From assembly GCF_010093815.1 (NCBI RefSeq), contig NW_022985557.1, forward strand, positions 930,001 through 994,000: DNA of 64,000 nucleotides. Direction: 5' to 3'. This DNA comes from Pseudovirgaria hyperparasitica (taxonomy: Eukaryota > Ascomycota > Dothideomycetes > Acrospermales > Acrospermaceae). Positions 21,623 through 33,985 of this stretch are shown one piece after another. A model generated the notes under the pieces. The model was not told the DNA's origin and ran no database searches. It worked only from the letters and a program-made list of their open reading frames with translations. How positions within the stretch are numbered: position 1 is the first letter of the stretch; each line of letters opens with the position of its first letter. Both the position numbers and the translations under genes were made by a program.

Positions 21623-24600
21623 ACCATATACCTATGTATTATAATAATAATTCTAAGCAATGGCATACGTAAATACGCACATCATTACACATCCACGCAC
21701 ATACATACAGGCACAGGCACAAAAACACACAAACACACACACTGCATCCCATACCATGCGCCATACCGCACAACATCCTCGCCAATTCCTGCCCATCTAC
21801 AAAAACACACTCACACACACACACACATACAAACAAGGACCTCATCCTGCGCTCCGTGTGTCCGGCGTGCGTGTGTGCACCTTATACATATGACTCAGTA
21901 CCCTAATTACAATACAGCAAATCATTCTACCAAGAAAAACATCACCACTTTCTGCGTTTCACACCATCACTAACAAAAAAAACACCAGCACTCGCCAATG
22001 CGAAATAGTCTGCGCTGGCCAGCTAGCTTAGCCTTGTGTGATACATATACAAAATTTTAGGCTTCACCGCCGCCCAACCCCCCCTCCCAAAGACCCCGCG
22101 AGACTGCAAAAGCGGGACTCTAGAACAACGTTAAAATGACTGACGGTGATGATGATAATGATGCTACATTACTACTACTACGCATCCGGGGAGGATAGGA
22201 AGGCCGCGTGCGTGCGTGCGTTTATTACCGTCTTTTTTTTTCTTCTTCTTCTTTTACTTTCCCTCTGGGTGATAGATGCACACTCTGGACGGAACATACG
22301 CATATGTATTGTCATTCAAAGAGAAAAAAGAGAGAAAAAAATGAATTGCTGGTGTAATACAGGGCACCTTGACAAGGCAGTCGTCGTAGGTGTGCCGTAT
22401 TGTATTATATGTGTGTATGTATGCACGTATGCATGTATGCATGTATCTATGTAGGTAATTAGCCGTTACCAAAACACGCAAGCAGCTGTAATTTAATTTT
22501 AGTGCCTGCCTGTCCCGCGATGCACGTAATCCCCTTCTTGGGGTTGAGGAAAAGCCAGCCAGCCATTCTCGTCCTTCTTCCCTCCCAGCCCAGGCACAAA
22601 AAAAAGCAGCATTCTTTTAATTCCTTAAACTTCGATTCCAAAACAGAAAAATTCGACGAAACAGGTAAACGGCTCCCCCTCCCCGACTACTTAAAGTACT
22701 GGAGTGAGAAAGAGTGAGAAAAATTGTGGACTCTCCTCCCTATCATTCCGCCCTTGCCTTTCCCTCCCCCCCTTGCCCGTTGTCCGTGTGTGGGAACATT
22801 TTTCGCTTTGTCCACACTGAAAACTGCATTCCGGCATCCACGTCTCCACTGTGCCGACAACGGTGACTGTTCCTCGGTGCATCGCATCAGCATCATCATC
22901 GTCATCAGTCCACTCGCACGCACACCCGCTCCACCGTGGCCTGATTTGGATACGACCAGCACCGTAACAAGAAGAAAAAAAAACATTCCGGTGGCCGTAA
23001 GGTTCAGCTGCGTCAGCCCGTTGAACCTATAGTGAGTAACACGGTCCGTGTGTGGTCTGTCTGGCCTGCAGTCAGACAGTCAGTCAGTCACTTGTCGCGG
23101 CAGACTAGCCGTATTATCCCTGCTGAATTTTTGCTCGTTTCAGAAATTAGAATATCACCAATCCAACGTCATAGCCTCGTGAGCCCAGAGCATACCAGGG
23201 GAGGGGGACCAGGGAACCAGGGGAGGGGGGGGGTCAAGCCAATTCCCTGACCCCTGTATAGCCCATGTCTTGGGTAACGCTCTTCCCGTGATGACTGGTA
23301 CTTACTACTTCGCGTCTGTGTTCCATAATTAATTATTCTTATTCTTCCTAAATCGTAAACATCTCCTCCCTTCACTCCCCCAAACATCCAACGATGCGCT
23401 CCACTTTCATTCGCTGCCGTTGTCGCGTTTCGCCTGCTGCTCTGCGGAACCTTGTGATGTGACTTGTCGCCTCGACGCTCGACTACGGGCTGTGCTGCTA
23501 CTGCTGCTACTGTTGCTTTGTTACTTTCTGTCGACCTTAGAGGGGGGTGTTTTTTTTGGTGGCCGTCCATAGCAAGGGCGGTGGGTCCGGAAGCTAGCAA
23601 AAAATAGGAGGGTGGAAGAGGCTGATGCGTGTGCTGCGTGATGCGTGATGCCCAAAACAACATATCTTCATGTTGCACAGGCTGCAACACCACCAGTGTC
23701 CACCGTATAGCCTTGATGACCTGTCTCTCTCTGTTTGGACAGACTCACGCCCCGCTGCAGCTCAACAGCACTCGCCGGCGCCGGACTCTGCTCAGTACTT
23801 GTCATCTGCCAGAATCTGGCTGGATTAGGCCATGTACTGCAGCTTGGATTGATACGCCTGACGATTTAGCCTTGCTGGCTACGTGCATGCTTCCGCAACG
23901 CAGTCAGATTCGGCGCTGTTGTTGTTACACCCTCTGGAAATAGCAGAATGGACCGCAGCAAGCGCGGCCAATCTGACTGGCCAGCCTGCTGCTTAGACGA
24001 AATGTTGCGTTGGTCAGATAGGATGCGTTTTTTGTCTGCCAGCCCATCAGGCCAGCCAGCGCAGCCAGCATGGTGTTTACTCCTGTTGACGATGATTTTC
24101 CTTCCCCTACGCTGCGCCGCAGTCGCCAACACCGGCAAACAAAATAGATGGCGTTTCATACCTGAGCCCGTCAGTCCGCATTCACGGTATAGGCTCGTGG
24201 GAATATGTGGGCCAAGCCAGGGGGTTGCCCAGGTCCGGCCTTACACCACGTTTTTCTCGCTGTTTCTGCTTGCTGCGCCTACGCCCTCCACACACACACA
24301 CACAACCACACCCACACACACACAAAACACCTCCACCACACCCTCCTCCAGTTGTTCCCGCTTCCATCCGACGGCTGTCGAGCCTCTCCGCCCGTCCAAC
24401 GCGCCCGCCAACACTAGGCAAAAATGGTTGCACACCCAATTGCCTTGTTGACGTGCTCGACATCCGGTGACCATCTGGTCCAGAGTTCAGGGCGCAAATG
24501 TGATGGCTCTTACTGCTGCTGGCTGCTGCTGCTGCTGCCTGTTCGTAATACCACGGCATATTAGATGTGTTGAAAAGGCAAGACTCGGACAAGGGTCTTT

Positions 24601-26618
24601 TGCATGCATATAGACATTGGCAGGGATAGGCATGCATGGTGGTGCTGCGGCACGCTGCCCTGCCATGTGCGGATCCAAGGGAATGATCATCATGAATGTA
24701 TGTGTGTGTGTGTGCTCCTGAAGCTGCCGTCAGACGCCTACGACCCCAGAATGATCTCAGACAGAGGCTCAGGACCTCCTCATTGGGGGCCCACGGCCGT
24801 GGTACGTTATACAGCACTCTTCCCGAGCCGAAGCCGGCATATCGTGCTGCTGCTTGATATGTTGCTGCGACGCGACGTTTGAGGAAACCGCTCTTGCCAT
24901 GGCCGGCAGGCTAGAAAGCACATCCCACGCTATTGGCAATCAATGCTGCATACTGATGAAGGAATGGAGATTGAAGCATCATGCGGTTGCGTTGCGTGGC
25001 GTAGCGTCGCGTCGCGTGTGAATGCTGTAAGACCACACGGCCAGGGAGGATGCAGATGCAGCAGCAGAGCGCTCATTGACGGCACAAGGAAAGCCGAGTA
25101 CCAACTAGTACGCACTACGTACTATGGCAGTATGACTGAGTGAATGAGAGTCTGGGGGGGTCTGATGAGAGAGTCTGAGAGTGAGAAGCTGGCCGGCTGC
25201 TTCTGCCAGTCTTCTAGAAAGCAGCAGCCAATCAGGCCCATCTCCCCCGCAATCCGGCCGACACAGTTTTGTCACGCGAAACCGCCTGGCGGCGATTGTG
25301 CGCAGAGAGCGTCGACGGCCCTGGAAGACTGCTGCAGTAGTAGGAGGAGCCTGGAGGGAGGGAGGTTTGCGGTCCAACCCGTTGTCAGCCGTCGTGCCTT
25401 GGCGCCCCTAATTGGCGAGCTTGTCTTCCAATTGTTGCCCTCCTATCATGCCTAAATCCACCGCCATTCATCCCATCCCCACGATAGACAACTCCATCCT
25501 ATTCCTTCGCTACCATCAGATGACCCGTCTGTGACCGACGCGTGATGCGGCGGCCAGATACTATGTATGAGCGGTGAGAACGGCATCCGCGGCATCTCCA
25601 ATCATGGCTATGACAGCCTCTCCGAGAGCCTCATTCCTCCTGTCACTCGTGATGAAATCGTCGCTTCGTCTCTCCGTGCCTGTCTCCAATCACACTGCCC
25701 AAGTACCACTCGTCCCTTGTACGGTGTACGTACCTCCCTGTCCTCGGAGATCCGCCGGCGATTTTCAGGCCATGACAACGCAGTCAGACGGGTGCGCAGC
25801 ATTTCGAGCCGTCTTTCAGCTCTGTGATGATTGTGCAGCATTAATCTTCGCACGCACAGTCAATGTGCATTGACAGGAGCAATATGTATGTACATAAGTC
25901 ATCCTTCGATTTGCCATGGCCCTGCAGTCCCATCATTCTGGTAACACTGGGCCTGTGTCGTTCTTGGCCTGTTTGATAGGTCATGATGCGAACACCTGGA
26001 TGTCTTGCATGCATGCAGGCGCACCTCATCCCAATCCGGTGAATCTGTACGAGCGCTGGCAAACCGCTCTATTTGCTCTCGATATCGCCTGCAGCCTCAG
26101 TCGATCAGTTGCTTCGGAGTTGGCAGACCTAGCATTCTGCATCTTCCGCATCGCGGTAATCCTCATATTGCCATAAGAGTGAGGCGACCAGTGTCCATAA
26201 GAACAAACAGTCTTGAGATTTTGTGTGAGCTAGCTAGGGTGGAGCTACCTAATGCTGGGTGTCTGTAGACTGTAAGGCAACAGTCACAACTTGCATGTTC
26301 CCCTTCAAAGTGTAGGAAGCGACACAATCCGACACTCTAGACATGGCAGTCGCAAGATTTGATCGAGTGGACGAGCTACAGCACGCTAGCATTGTCCCCT
26401 GCCTCAGTCTTCGATGTCATCAAGATCATTCGAACCATCCCTCAACGGAATGTCAAATATCGATCGAGTTGCTGTCCTTATCTGTGCCCTACAAATCCTC
26501 CTCTTCTGTCTTTAGATGGAAGCGCTCGTGCCGCGGGGTTGATACGAAAACCGGGGCTCTCTCTGGTGCTCACGAAGTCTGGAGGCTTACAGACAATATC
26601 CCGCTGCCCGGGCGTCCG

Positions 26619-28694
26619 TTATAGGACCCCAAGATTTTTCTCGAGGCTTGATGAGAAAGAGCTGAGATTCTGTCGCGGTAGGATGGTTGAGGCGCTCCAT
26701 GTGGGTGCTCTCGCAGATTTGCTGTTCGGGGTATCGTCTTCCGGTAACGATGCCTTCTCGTATCGCCGGGATTCTAGCGCATATGGCGCGTCGTCCTGTG
26801 AGGCATGGTTGTACATGGAGTCGGACGCGATCACGTACATTCGTTTCTTACTTGTTCTCATGGCTGACGTCGAGACGAGGTCATATTGCTGTGCATGCCT
26901 TGCATGCATGTCACCATGAAAGCAGCCCAAACTGACCGGCGACATGTCGCTGTCTTCTTCAGAAGTGACGATCATTCGTTCGCTTGCAGAAGGTGATAGA
27001 GAATGGGAGATAATTGATCTCGCTGCTTTTACTACTGTTGCTCCATCCGTCGCCACTACACTGTGGTCCTCCACGTCAGTTCCTTCAGCAGAGTCGGTAA
27101 ATGATCGATCGCTAAAGACAAATTTCCTCCACACCTCGTCGCCAGTGGCAGCACCAGCTACTGCTAGGTGGAGTCGCGGACTGTCTAGTCCTTCGCTCTT
27201 CCGCCGGGGACATGAAGGCATTGCCGCGGTTGCCTTTGGTGGTGTTGGTGATTTGCCCATGTCAGGATATATCTGATTGCGGTGGGTCCGTTCACACCAG
27301 CTGTCAACGAACAAAGACGTGGAAATAGACTCAAGAGGCTTGGCCGAGCATGGAAGACTGCTTGTTGGCGAAGAATCCTCAGACCTTTGACGAGAACGTC
27401 GAGGCGAGGCTGAATGCTGGGAAGGCAGCGCCAGGAAGTCTCTCCAGTCAACATTAGAGTCGACCCGCGACACGCTCGGGGAGGCATTCTTCAGTGGCCT
27501 CGCTGAACTGGACGGGAAGTATGCACGTACAGGGCCATGCAAATGTAATTGTGGTCCGTGGCCCACACTGTCTAACACATCACGCACACCAGGGCCGTGA
27601 GTAATTGAAGAGTTCAACTTCATCCGAGGAGGCTGCAAAACTCCCCTGTCACATTTGCGGCCAGCATTCCAGGTTTCTGCAGCTCGATTAGACACGTCGT
27701 CTCCTTGCTCGCCCAGGATTCGACAACCTAAGCCAGGGGTTGATACTGGAACAGGTGAGAACGCAACTTTGGCATTCTGTTGTGATATATCACTTTCTCG
27801 GTAAAAGTTGGATGTTCGATCAGCAATGCACGGGCTCACCATGGACCTTATCTGGTGATTCTCAGTTGTCGGCTCAGCATCTAGCAGCATGAGATCGCTT
27901 CTAGGACTGGTAGTTCGCCGACAGCGCTCAACTTCTGGGGATTGCCAAGGGAGTGCATCAGGCCCGATGCGGATGCTGATGTCCTCATCGTCTATGCTGC
28001 CTGGTGCATATTGAAATTGGGGTACTGAAAAGTGGATCATTTCTTCACAACTGAGGCCGTGCCGTGCTCGCATATTTACCGCGACCTTTCTTCGCTTTCC
28101 TACCCTGCTCTTCTCTCGACGAGAGCGAAAGTGCATCTGCAGCGGCCGGCTCGGAGCTATTCCTACCCAGTCATCCTGTTGAAGGAGCCTTCGTCTTTCG
28201 TCGTCGAAATTGCCATCGTCAGCAGCATGCATATCTTGTGCATTTCGATCTGGTGGGTTCTGGTCAGTGAGGCGAGCATGGGGGTCATACAGCTGGCCCT
28301 GCTGTTTGAAGGGCCGCTCTACATGCAAGGTTTTCTCTTTCGATACAGCTCTTTCCCGAAGAAGCTTGGGTTTCGGAACTTCAGTTTGACTGCGGTAATG
28401 ATCAAGATTACGTCCAAGATACCATTCCGTGCTTAGGGGCGTCCTTTCAGTTGGACGCTCATGTATGGCGTCCAGATCTGGTTTGTCACGCCTGTGAGGT
28501 CGGCCTTGGTAAGCCTTGCGGCCGACAAGACGGTCCTGTTCTGCCTGTGCAAAGCTTGGAATGAAAGGAACTGTTGGAGACGCGGTGCTCTGTAGCTGCG
28601 CTCGGACGCGTGCAAAATGCTGCTTTTGTCGGCTTACGACCGTGTTCGTGCTGTTCTTAGAATGTCTTTGCAATCGTCCTCCAGTCCAATTCAT
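26619..28694 (-). CDS. Conserved fungal disordered protein with NWTGGRLQRHS N-terminal motif
   Basis: A single exon of 691 residues. It begins MNWTGGRLQRHSKN followed by a basic RQKQHFARVRAQL stretch; I recall this N-terminal motif in many uncharacterised Pezizomycotina proteins, and it fixes the start. A second conserved-looking block, DDWVGIAPSRPLQM followed by RREKSRVGKRRKV, lies around residues 168-210, with a nuclear-localisation-like basic cluster. The rest is Ser/Pro-rich, with no transmembrane segment or enzyme motif. Such a layout suggests a nuclear scaffold or regulatory protein, but that is inference. Its neighbours are a gene-poor region downstream and 3.1 kb of intergenic DNA before the divergent HAD gene. 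Function is not recognised. Confidence 0.85.
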   Translation of the reverse strand: MNWTGGRLQRHSKNSTNTVVSRQKQHFARVRAQLQSTASPTVPFIPSFAQAEQDRLVGRKAYQGRPHRRDKPDLDAIHERPTERTPLSTEWYLGRNLDHYRSQTEVPKPKLLRERAVSKEKTLHVERPFKQQGQLYDPHARLTDQNPPDRNAQDMHAADDGNFDDERRRLLQQDDWVGIAPSRPLQMHFRSRREKSRVGKRRKVAVNMRARHGLSCEEMIHFSVPQFQYAPGSIDDEDISIRIGPDALPWQSPEVERCRRTTSPRSDLMLLDAEPTTENHQIRSMVSPCIADRTSNFYRESDISQQNAKVAFSPVPVSTPGLGCRILGEQGDDVSNRAAETWNAGRKCDRGVLQPPRMKLNSSITHGPGVRDVLDSVGHGPQLHLHGPVRAYFPSSSARPLKNASPSVSRVDSNVDWRDFLALPSQHSASPRRSRQRSEDSSPTSSLPCSAKPLESISTSLFVDSWCERTHRNQIYPDMGKSPTPPKATAAMPSCPRRKSEGLDSPRLHLAVAGAATGDEVWRKFVFSDRSFTDSAEGTDVEDHSVVATDGATVVKAARSIISHSLSPSASERMIVTSEEDSDMSPVSLGCFHGDMHARHAQQYDLVSTSAMRTSKKRMYVIASDSMYNHASQDDAPYALESRRYEKASLPEDDTPNSKSARAPTWSASTILPRQNLSSFSSSLEKNLGVL

Positions 28695-31600
28695 ATTGCC
28701 AGCGACACTGCGTCAGTAGCACACATGTTTGTCAACGTGAGGTTGGAGATTGGGTGACTGGTGAACGAAGGCGGGGTCGTGACGACTGCCTGAGACGTCA
28801 GGAAGGAACGTCCTCTGCAGCTGCCCTTGCCTCATATTTTGCCTACATTCTCGGATCAGCTTCGATCTGTCAGGTTGGAAGTCGAAGGACGTATGTCAAG
28901 GCATTAAATAAGTCTGTTGCAGAGCTTCTCACTAATGTGAGACTGACGGCTTGAGCAAGCACGAAGCGCTCCGACCCACGCCAGAGGTACAGCCCAGCTT
29001 CAAGATTGAAGAAGAGATCGAGACGGCCAAGTAAGCTTGCTATCAGGAAGAGATACTTATGGAATCTGTAGACAATGGAACGGCTTCGCGGCTCAAGCGT
29101 TTGCAGAAGATCAAGAGCTTGGAAAACGAAGGGTCGTCGAGGACTAATTATGCTAAGAGATTCACTGCCAATCGTCTGGCCAGGTCAAACATGATAGGGC
29201 CCTTGTATTCAGCCGCAACATCAGTGTTACACAATACTGATGTCGAAGGATGTGGGCATTGCGCGCATAAGACATCTACCACTCTTGAACATGATTCAAA
29301 TTTCGCTCAGAAGTGGCATCGTTTCAAAGAGTATTGGGCTGTCTTGGAGTGTATGTCGAAGTAACACCAAGGTTCAGCCTGGAGTGGACTGAGATGGACT
29401 TTTGTAAAGCACATCAAGTCTAAAATTCCATGACACGACAGCATTTCCTGGTGGTTCGATCTTTGTTTAAGGGATCGAGCAATCGGCAAGCTGCGAATAC
29501 TTCCTCTCCAACATGCGCGCGAGACTACATATCATCAAACCTCTGGTTACCGCTAGCGTGCGAGAATGCTCGGCGGTGAGCGTAGTCAGCAATTATCTCA
29601 AGGCAGGATCTAATGAGAGCATATCTCCGAGATGGTAGTATAGCAGTGTCGCGCAGCAAACCGGCATATCTGACCATTGTCCAGGGTAGAAGGTCAAGAG
29701 CGAAACCAAAACCAACAGAGGAACTACCATATTTAGTTGTGGAGCTGTAGGATGATGTGTAGGTGCATTTTGTAGACGGCATAAGACAGTGATAAAGTTT
29801 GGTCATATGACGGAATACGGTCGCAACCGAGCGTGGTAGTCGAATGGATAGAGTGGGCCATTGCAACTTCTGACAGTATTGCCGGAGGGAAGCGATGGCG
29901 CGATACAGGTAAGTGTTCAACAATGGTTGAGACGACAGGGCTTGGAAGCACGGTGATGTCAAGTCGAACAACGGTGTGAGATTGGCGATTCAGAGTGGTA
30001 GGATGAGAAGGATGATGGATGTTGCGGCGGTGTTGTTGCAAGATATGAAGCCTGATAAGGTTGTGCGACAATGACAGGCAGCCTCGTGGCTATTGTGAGT
30101 GTGGTCGTTGCGGCAGGATGGCATGTGAAAGAAGGTTCTTTAGTCGCTGCTTATCACTTACCGGTCGGGTGGATGATTGGCTTGCGAGCGGCCGCATCCG
30201 CATTCCACATCACACACACACACATATATTTGCACGATCACGATCTCGATCCGAAACAGACAGGTGGAAGTAAAGGGGAACTAATTAGGTGCAGCAGAAG
30301 TGGATCCGTGACAAGCAGAAACGACACCATCAAGCGGTGGACAGCGAGCGGCGTATAGCGTCGCTGGAACGGTAAGAAGTACAGCAGGCGATGATACATA
30401 TGGCAAAGATTGAGGCGAGTACCAAGCTTTGACAGTGCATCCGGCCGAGAGCAGGAGAGCAGCAATCGGGTGGAAGAGATTTCAGGGGCGTCGCTGCAAC
30501 CCCCAGGGGACGGTGGAAGAGAGATAGATGGATGGATGGATGGATGTAAGATAGATTGTATGGAATATGCTCATTGTGATGAAGTGAATACCGTGTTATT
30601 GATTGGTGTATCTCACAGCTCAGCTACATCTACCATGCTGGCTAATACGTTCCTGCCGGTACAGTACGCGACTACCTAATACAGCTGCAGCGTTAATTAT
30701 TGTTATGATTGTGAATACTAACGTGTGCGGAAGGAGCGGGCGGTTCGCCAATCCAAATTCAAAAGTCAATCTCGGATCGTCCCTACCTATTCCAGCGAGG
30801 GATGCCATGACGTCATATTGCGCACCCTCGTCTCTCGAGTCTGCCCCACTATTAGCGCGTCCCGTCTGTTATGGGAAGGATCCCCTCACTATTTACATGT
30901 TACTGCCTCAGGCCCTCAAGCTTCAAGTCTCAGTTCACCAGCAGTATTCATATTATCATTGTTCTGGATGGAGGAAGATGCAGAGATGAAAGTATGCATA
31001 TCAATCTTTTCAGGCACTTCTCACGCCCGTTTATGATTTCTTATGCCGCTCTTGGCGCCTGCTCGCAGCTGAGGGTCCCACTATGGCTACCACTAATATC
31101 CTCTCATACAGCAGTAGTATATGGCCCCCCTGACCAATCACCAGCCCCAGATTTGCCCATGGTTTTTGGCTGCGCGCACTGCCGATGACGAAAGGGTATG
31201 TAATGCCCTATTCTTATGATGTATGATGCATCATGTTGTCGTGCCTGTCCTGCCGCCTTTCACACTTGGCCCCTGTCCGCTTCCGGTCGCCACTACCACC
31301 AATCCTTCCTAGCCCAACTGTCTATTCCCTCGATTGTTGATGCTAATCCTGATGCTCCCACTGATTCTGATGCGATGCTGCTACGGATTCTGATACTGGG
31401 GGCTGGGATTCTTCTGATAATACCGCTGCCGTTGTGAAAGTCATGTTTACCTATTAGCAATGCTGCCAGATATATAATCCCTCATTCCCTTTCTTCTCCT
31501 ATCCGCCCTCTTCCTCACATCTTTACTCTACCAGGAAATTCGGAGTCAGTCCGTCCTCACCATTCCACTTTTATCCACTTTTTCGCATCCGACTCGAAAC

Positions 31601-31833
31601 CAGGACCGTCCTGACTTCTGCACGTACACATCCATTCACACCCGTGCCACGCCTCCTGACCTCCAGCTTTGAATAAAAAGCCACCGCCGCCCCAATCTTC
31701 CCTCGAACAGTACCCCCGATCTTTACTTTGAATAGCCTCTAGTCTCTCCCTGAGGCCAGCCCACCAGTCGACTCACCTACGGAGCAAACTCTGCATTATT
31801 TTCACAAGCCCACAGACCTACTGCGCCTACAAA
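28695..31833. other. Intergenic between divergent genes
   Basis: This 3.1 kb holds the promoter of the disordered-protein gene and that of the HAD gene. A possible terminal exon pair of an unknown plus-strand gene lies at 28964-29132 (separate entry). From 29140 to 31500 I see only short frames; a GATG run occurs near 30524-30545. Bases 31490-31833 are CT-rich, as expected of the HAD gene 5' UTR and promoter. Confidence 0.55.
28964..29132 (+). pseudogene. Possible orphan 3' exons of an unrecognised gene
   Basis: One frame reads HEALRPTPEVQPSFKIEEEI...ETA to base 29030. A GTAAGC donor there and a CTGTAG acceptor at 29071 would define a 41-bp intron, after which the frame continues QWNGFAAQAFAEDQELGKRR and a few more residues to a stop at about 29132. 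Composition and splice signals look protein-like, but I find no convincing upstream exon or start codon: stops close the frame just upstream, unless an intron ends at the AAG before 28961. The intron would also be unusually short. It may be a relic or a small gene with a poorly visible first exon. Confidence 0.3.
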
Positions 31834-33135
31834 ATGTTGACTACTTCCACTGCCGTACCTCAGACTGAGGTCAAGCCCCGTCGTCTTAGCAACGTCGACG
31901 CTGCTATCATTAACGCTTCAAACCAAAACATCGATCAAGGCCCAACTGTCGTTGTTCCCCCAAAGCACCTCATGGCTCCCTCAAACGCACACGAAGTCGC
32001 CTCGGCCATGGAGACTGCCAGGCACGAGATCGAAGACGCCATTTCCCGCAAAAGCACTCCAGGAACCCCACAAGAGACCATCGTCACTGACAAATTCGCC
32101 TTCGCCTTCGATATCGACGGTGTCCTTATCCGTGGCGGCGAACCAATCCCAGAGGCTGTAGAGGCCATGAAGGCTCTGAACGGTGACAACGAATATGGCA
32201 TCAAGGTGCCATATATCTTCGTTACCAATGGTGGCGGCAAGACCGAGCAGGAACGCTGCATTCAGCTAAGCAAGCAGCTCGAGCTGGAAGTGTCTCCTGG
32301 CCAGTTCATCTGCGGTCACACTCCCATGCGGGAGATGGCCGAGCGCTACAACACCGTTCTCGTCGTTGGTGGCGAAGGCGAGAAGTGCCGTGAGGTCGCC
32401 GAAGGTTACGGCTTCAAGGACGTCGTCACCCCTGGAGACATCATCAAGGACAATGCCGACACCACGCCCTTCCGGATGCTCAACAGCAGCGAGATTGAAA
32501 ACTCCCGTGCCCGCAACTTTGGCGAGTGCGAAATCGAAGCCATCTTCGTCTTCGCCGACAGCCGTGACTGGGCCTGCGATCAGCAGATCATCCTCGATCT
32601 TCTCATGTCGAAGAACGGCCGTCTAGGGACGCGTTCCGAGACCTTTGACGAGGGTCCCCCAGTCTACTTCTCCCACAATGACGTCGTCTGGAGTACATCC
32701 CACGACCTCACCCGCATCGGCATGGGTGCTCTGAAAGTGTCCCTTGAAGCCATGTTCAAGGCCGTAACCGGAAAGGAAATCAAGACTACCGCATTTGGCA
32801 AACCCCAAATCGGCACCTTCCAGTTCGCAACCCGTCTCCTACAACAATGGCGCAAAGACACACACGGCATCAACGCCCCGCCGGAGACTGTGTACTTCGT
32901 CGGCGACACCCCCGAGAGCGACATCCGTGGCACCAACCTTTTCAACGAACAGGCCGAGAACACCTGGTACTCGATCCTCGTCAAGACGGGCGTGTACCAG
33001 CCCGGCACCACCCCCAAATTCACACCCAAGGCCACCGTCGACAACGTCCTTGAGGCTGTCCGTCACGGCATGGACCGCGAATACAAGCGCCAACTCTCCC
33101 AACTCGCAAACGGCTCCGCCATCACCGAGGAATAG
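31834..33135 (+). CDS. CECR5/TIGR01456-type HAD-superfamily class IIA hydrolase
   Basis: A single exon of 433 residues. Motif I is FDIDGVLIRGG with Asp93 and Asp95, the nucleophile and general acid of HAD phosphatases. Motif II is IFVTNGGGK near residues 128-136. The C-terminal part has KTTAFGKPQIGTF and the metal-binding motif IV VGDTPESDIRGTN. This order matches the CECR5 family, whose members are conserved from yeast to man and often mitochondrial; the physiological substrate is not established. The N-terminal 85 residues lack a clear presequence and look disordered. The start at 31834 follows a CT-rich leader and is in good context (AAAATG). The gene is complete, with strong C-ending codon bias compared with its surroundings, suggesting good expression. 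Confidence 0.95.
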   Translation: MLTTSTAVPQTEVKPRRLSNVDAAIINASNQNIDQGPTVVVPPKHLMAPSNAHEVASAMETARHEIEDAISRKSTPGTPQETIVTDKFAFAFDIDGVLIRGGEPIPEAVEAMKALNGDNEYGIKVPYIFVTNGGGKTEQERCIQLSKQLELEVSPGQFICGHTPMREMAERYNTVLVVGGEGEKCREVAEGYGFKDVVTPGDIIKDNADTTPFRMLNSSEIENSRARNFGECEIEAIFVFADSRDWACDQQIILDLLMSKNGRLGTRSETFDEGPPVYFSHNDVVWSTSHDLTRIGMGALKVSLEAMFKAVTGKEIKTTAFGKPQIGTFQFATRLLQQWRKDTHGINAPPETVYFVGDTPESDIRGTNLFNEQAENTWYSILVKTGVYQPGTTPKFTPKATVDNVLEAVRHGMDREYKRQLSQLANGSAITEE

Positions 33136-33803
33136 ACAATTCCCCCTTTTCATCCCTCTCTCTTCCACGTACGTCTACGTCCACTTGATCTGGACACGCA
33201 TCGACCAGGAGTTTTTTTCCCCCGCTTCTCCATTGAAACATTTACAGGCGTTATAATAATTGGAACTGGTCGTATTATGATATCCTCACCGCATCTTTCA
33301 TGAAGCAAGATGCGCGTAGTATGCGAGGTATACAGGCAGCATGAATCAACCCCTACACGGCCGAACAACATCGACTGCATAGACCGGATATAAATGCATG
33401 CATGCTGGATAGAAAGTCATGACGGAATACAATAACAAGAACAGAACAAGAACAGTAAACCCATCACGAAACCATAGAGATCTCATTGCATTACACGGGT
33501 AGACGATGCTGTTGCGCTGGACTCGATGACTGCGTTTCTTGGATATACGGGGTTTTCCTTTTCTCACTGCCTCTCCTTTTCTTTTGTCCTCCTTCTCCTC
33601 CTTCTCGTCGTCGTCGTCTTCTTTTGCTAGATAGATGGATAGACAATCATCGAATCGTTCAAACATTACCTTTTGAAACTACTTGACTTGTATCTGCTAC
33701 GAGCTTCGTGACTGCTCGTGTTTCACTCTGCCTCCTGTGTTGCTGTACTTTTCCCACACTTTCCTCCCCAGATCTCCCAAGACTTCACCACCTCATTGAC
33801 CTT

Positions 33804-33985
33804 CAGTTCCCCAGAACTCATCATCTCATCGACCCTCAGTTCGCCAGACCTCATCAACTCATAGACCCTTAGTTCCCCGCACCTTACCTACCCCGTCTGC
33901 ACCATCATCTCCCCTGGTCATTCCCTCATTCCCCCATACCTCGTCTCCTCAGGATTCCCCCATACCTCGTCTCCCCAGAATTCCC
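33804..33985. repeat. Short tandem units of 33 bp and 26 bp
   Basis: Two full 33-bp copies beginning CAGTTC(C/G)CCAGA (33804-33836 and 33837-33869) with degenerate copies on each side, followed by two 26-bp copies beginning ATTCCCCCATACCTCGTCTC. Both are C/T-rich on the plus strand. Confidence 0.75.

Larger units (their letters stand above)
19844..26618. other. 6.8-kb gene-poor region with dense simple repeats
   Basis: This lies between the PLC1 start and the end of the next minus-strand gene, so it holds the PLC1 promoter and a 3' UTR. It contains CTG units near 20060, GA and GT runs near 20550-20575, an 18-base C tract from 20700, recurring GCCC-rich words at 20990-21175 (such as TGCCCGTTTTGC), a 12-bp repeat at 21533-21622, AC runs near 21735 and 21815, and AC runs near 24290-24325. 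Frames of 167-211 codons at 23169-23693, 23948-24451 and 24182-24817 are low-complexity or overlap each other on opposite strands and show no domain. From 25500 to 26600 the sequence is complex but no gene model is convincing. Confidence 0.55.

Noticed and set aside
23169-23693. 174-codon minus-strand frame
   Set aside because: No recognisable domain, unusual composition, no splice partners; probably chance.
24182-24817. 211-codon minus-strand frame, and the overlapping 167-codon plus-strand frame at 23948-24451
   Set aside because: Both run through CA/GT and CTG repeats, read low-complexity His/Thr/Cys strings, overlap on opposite strands and show no domain.
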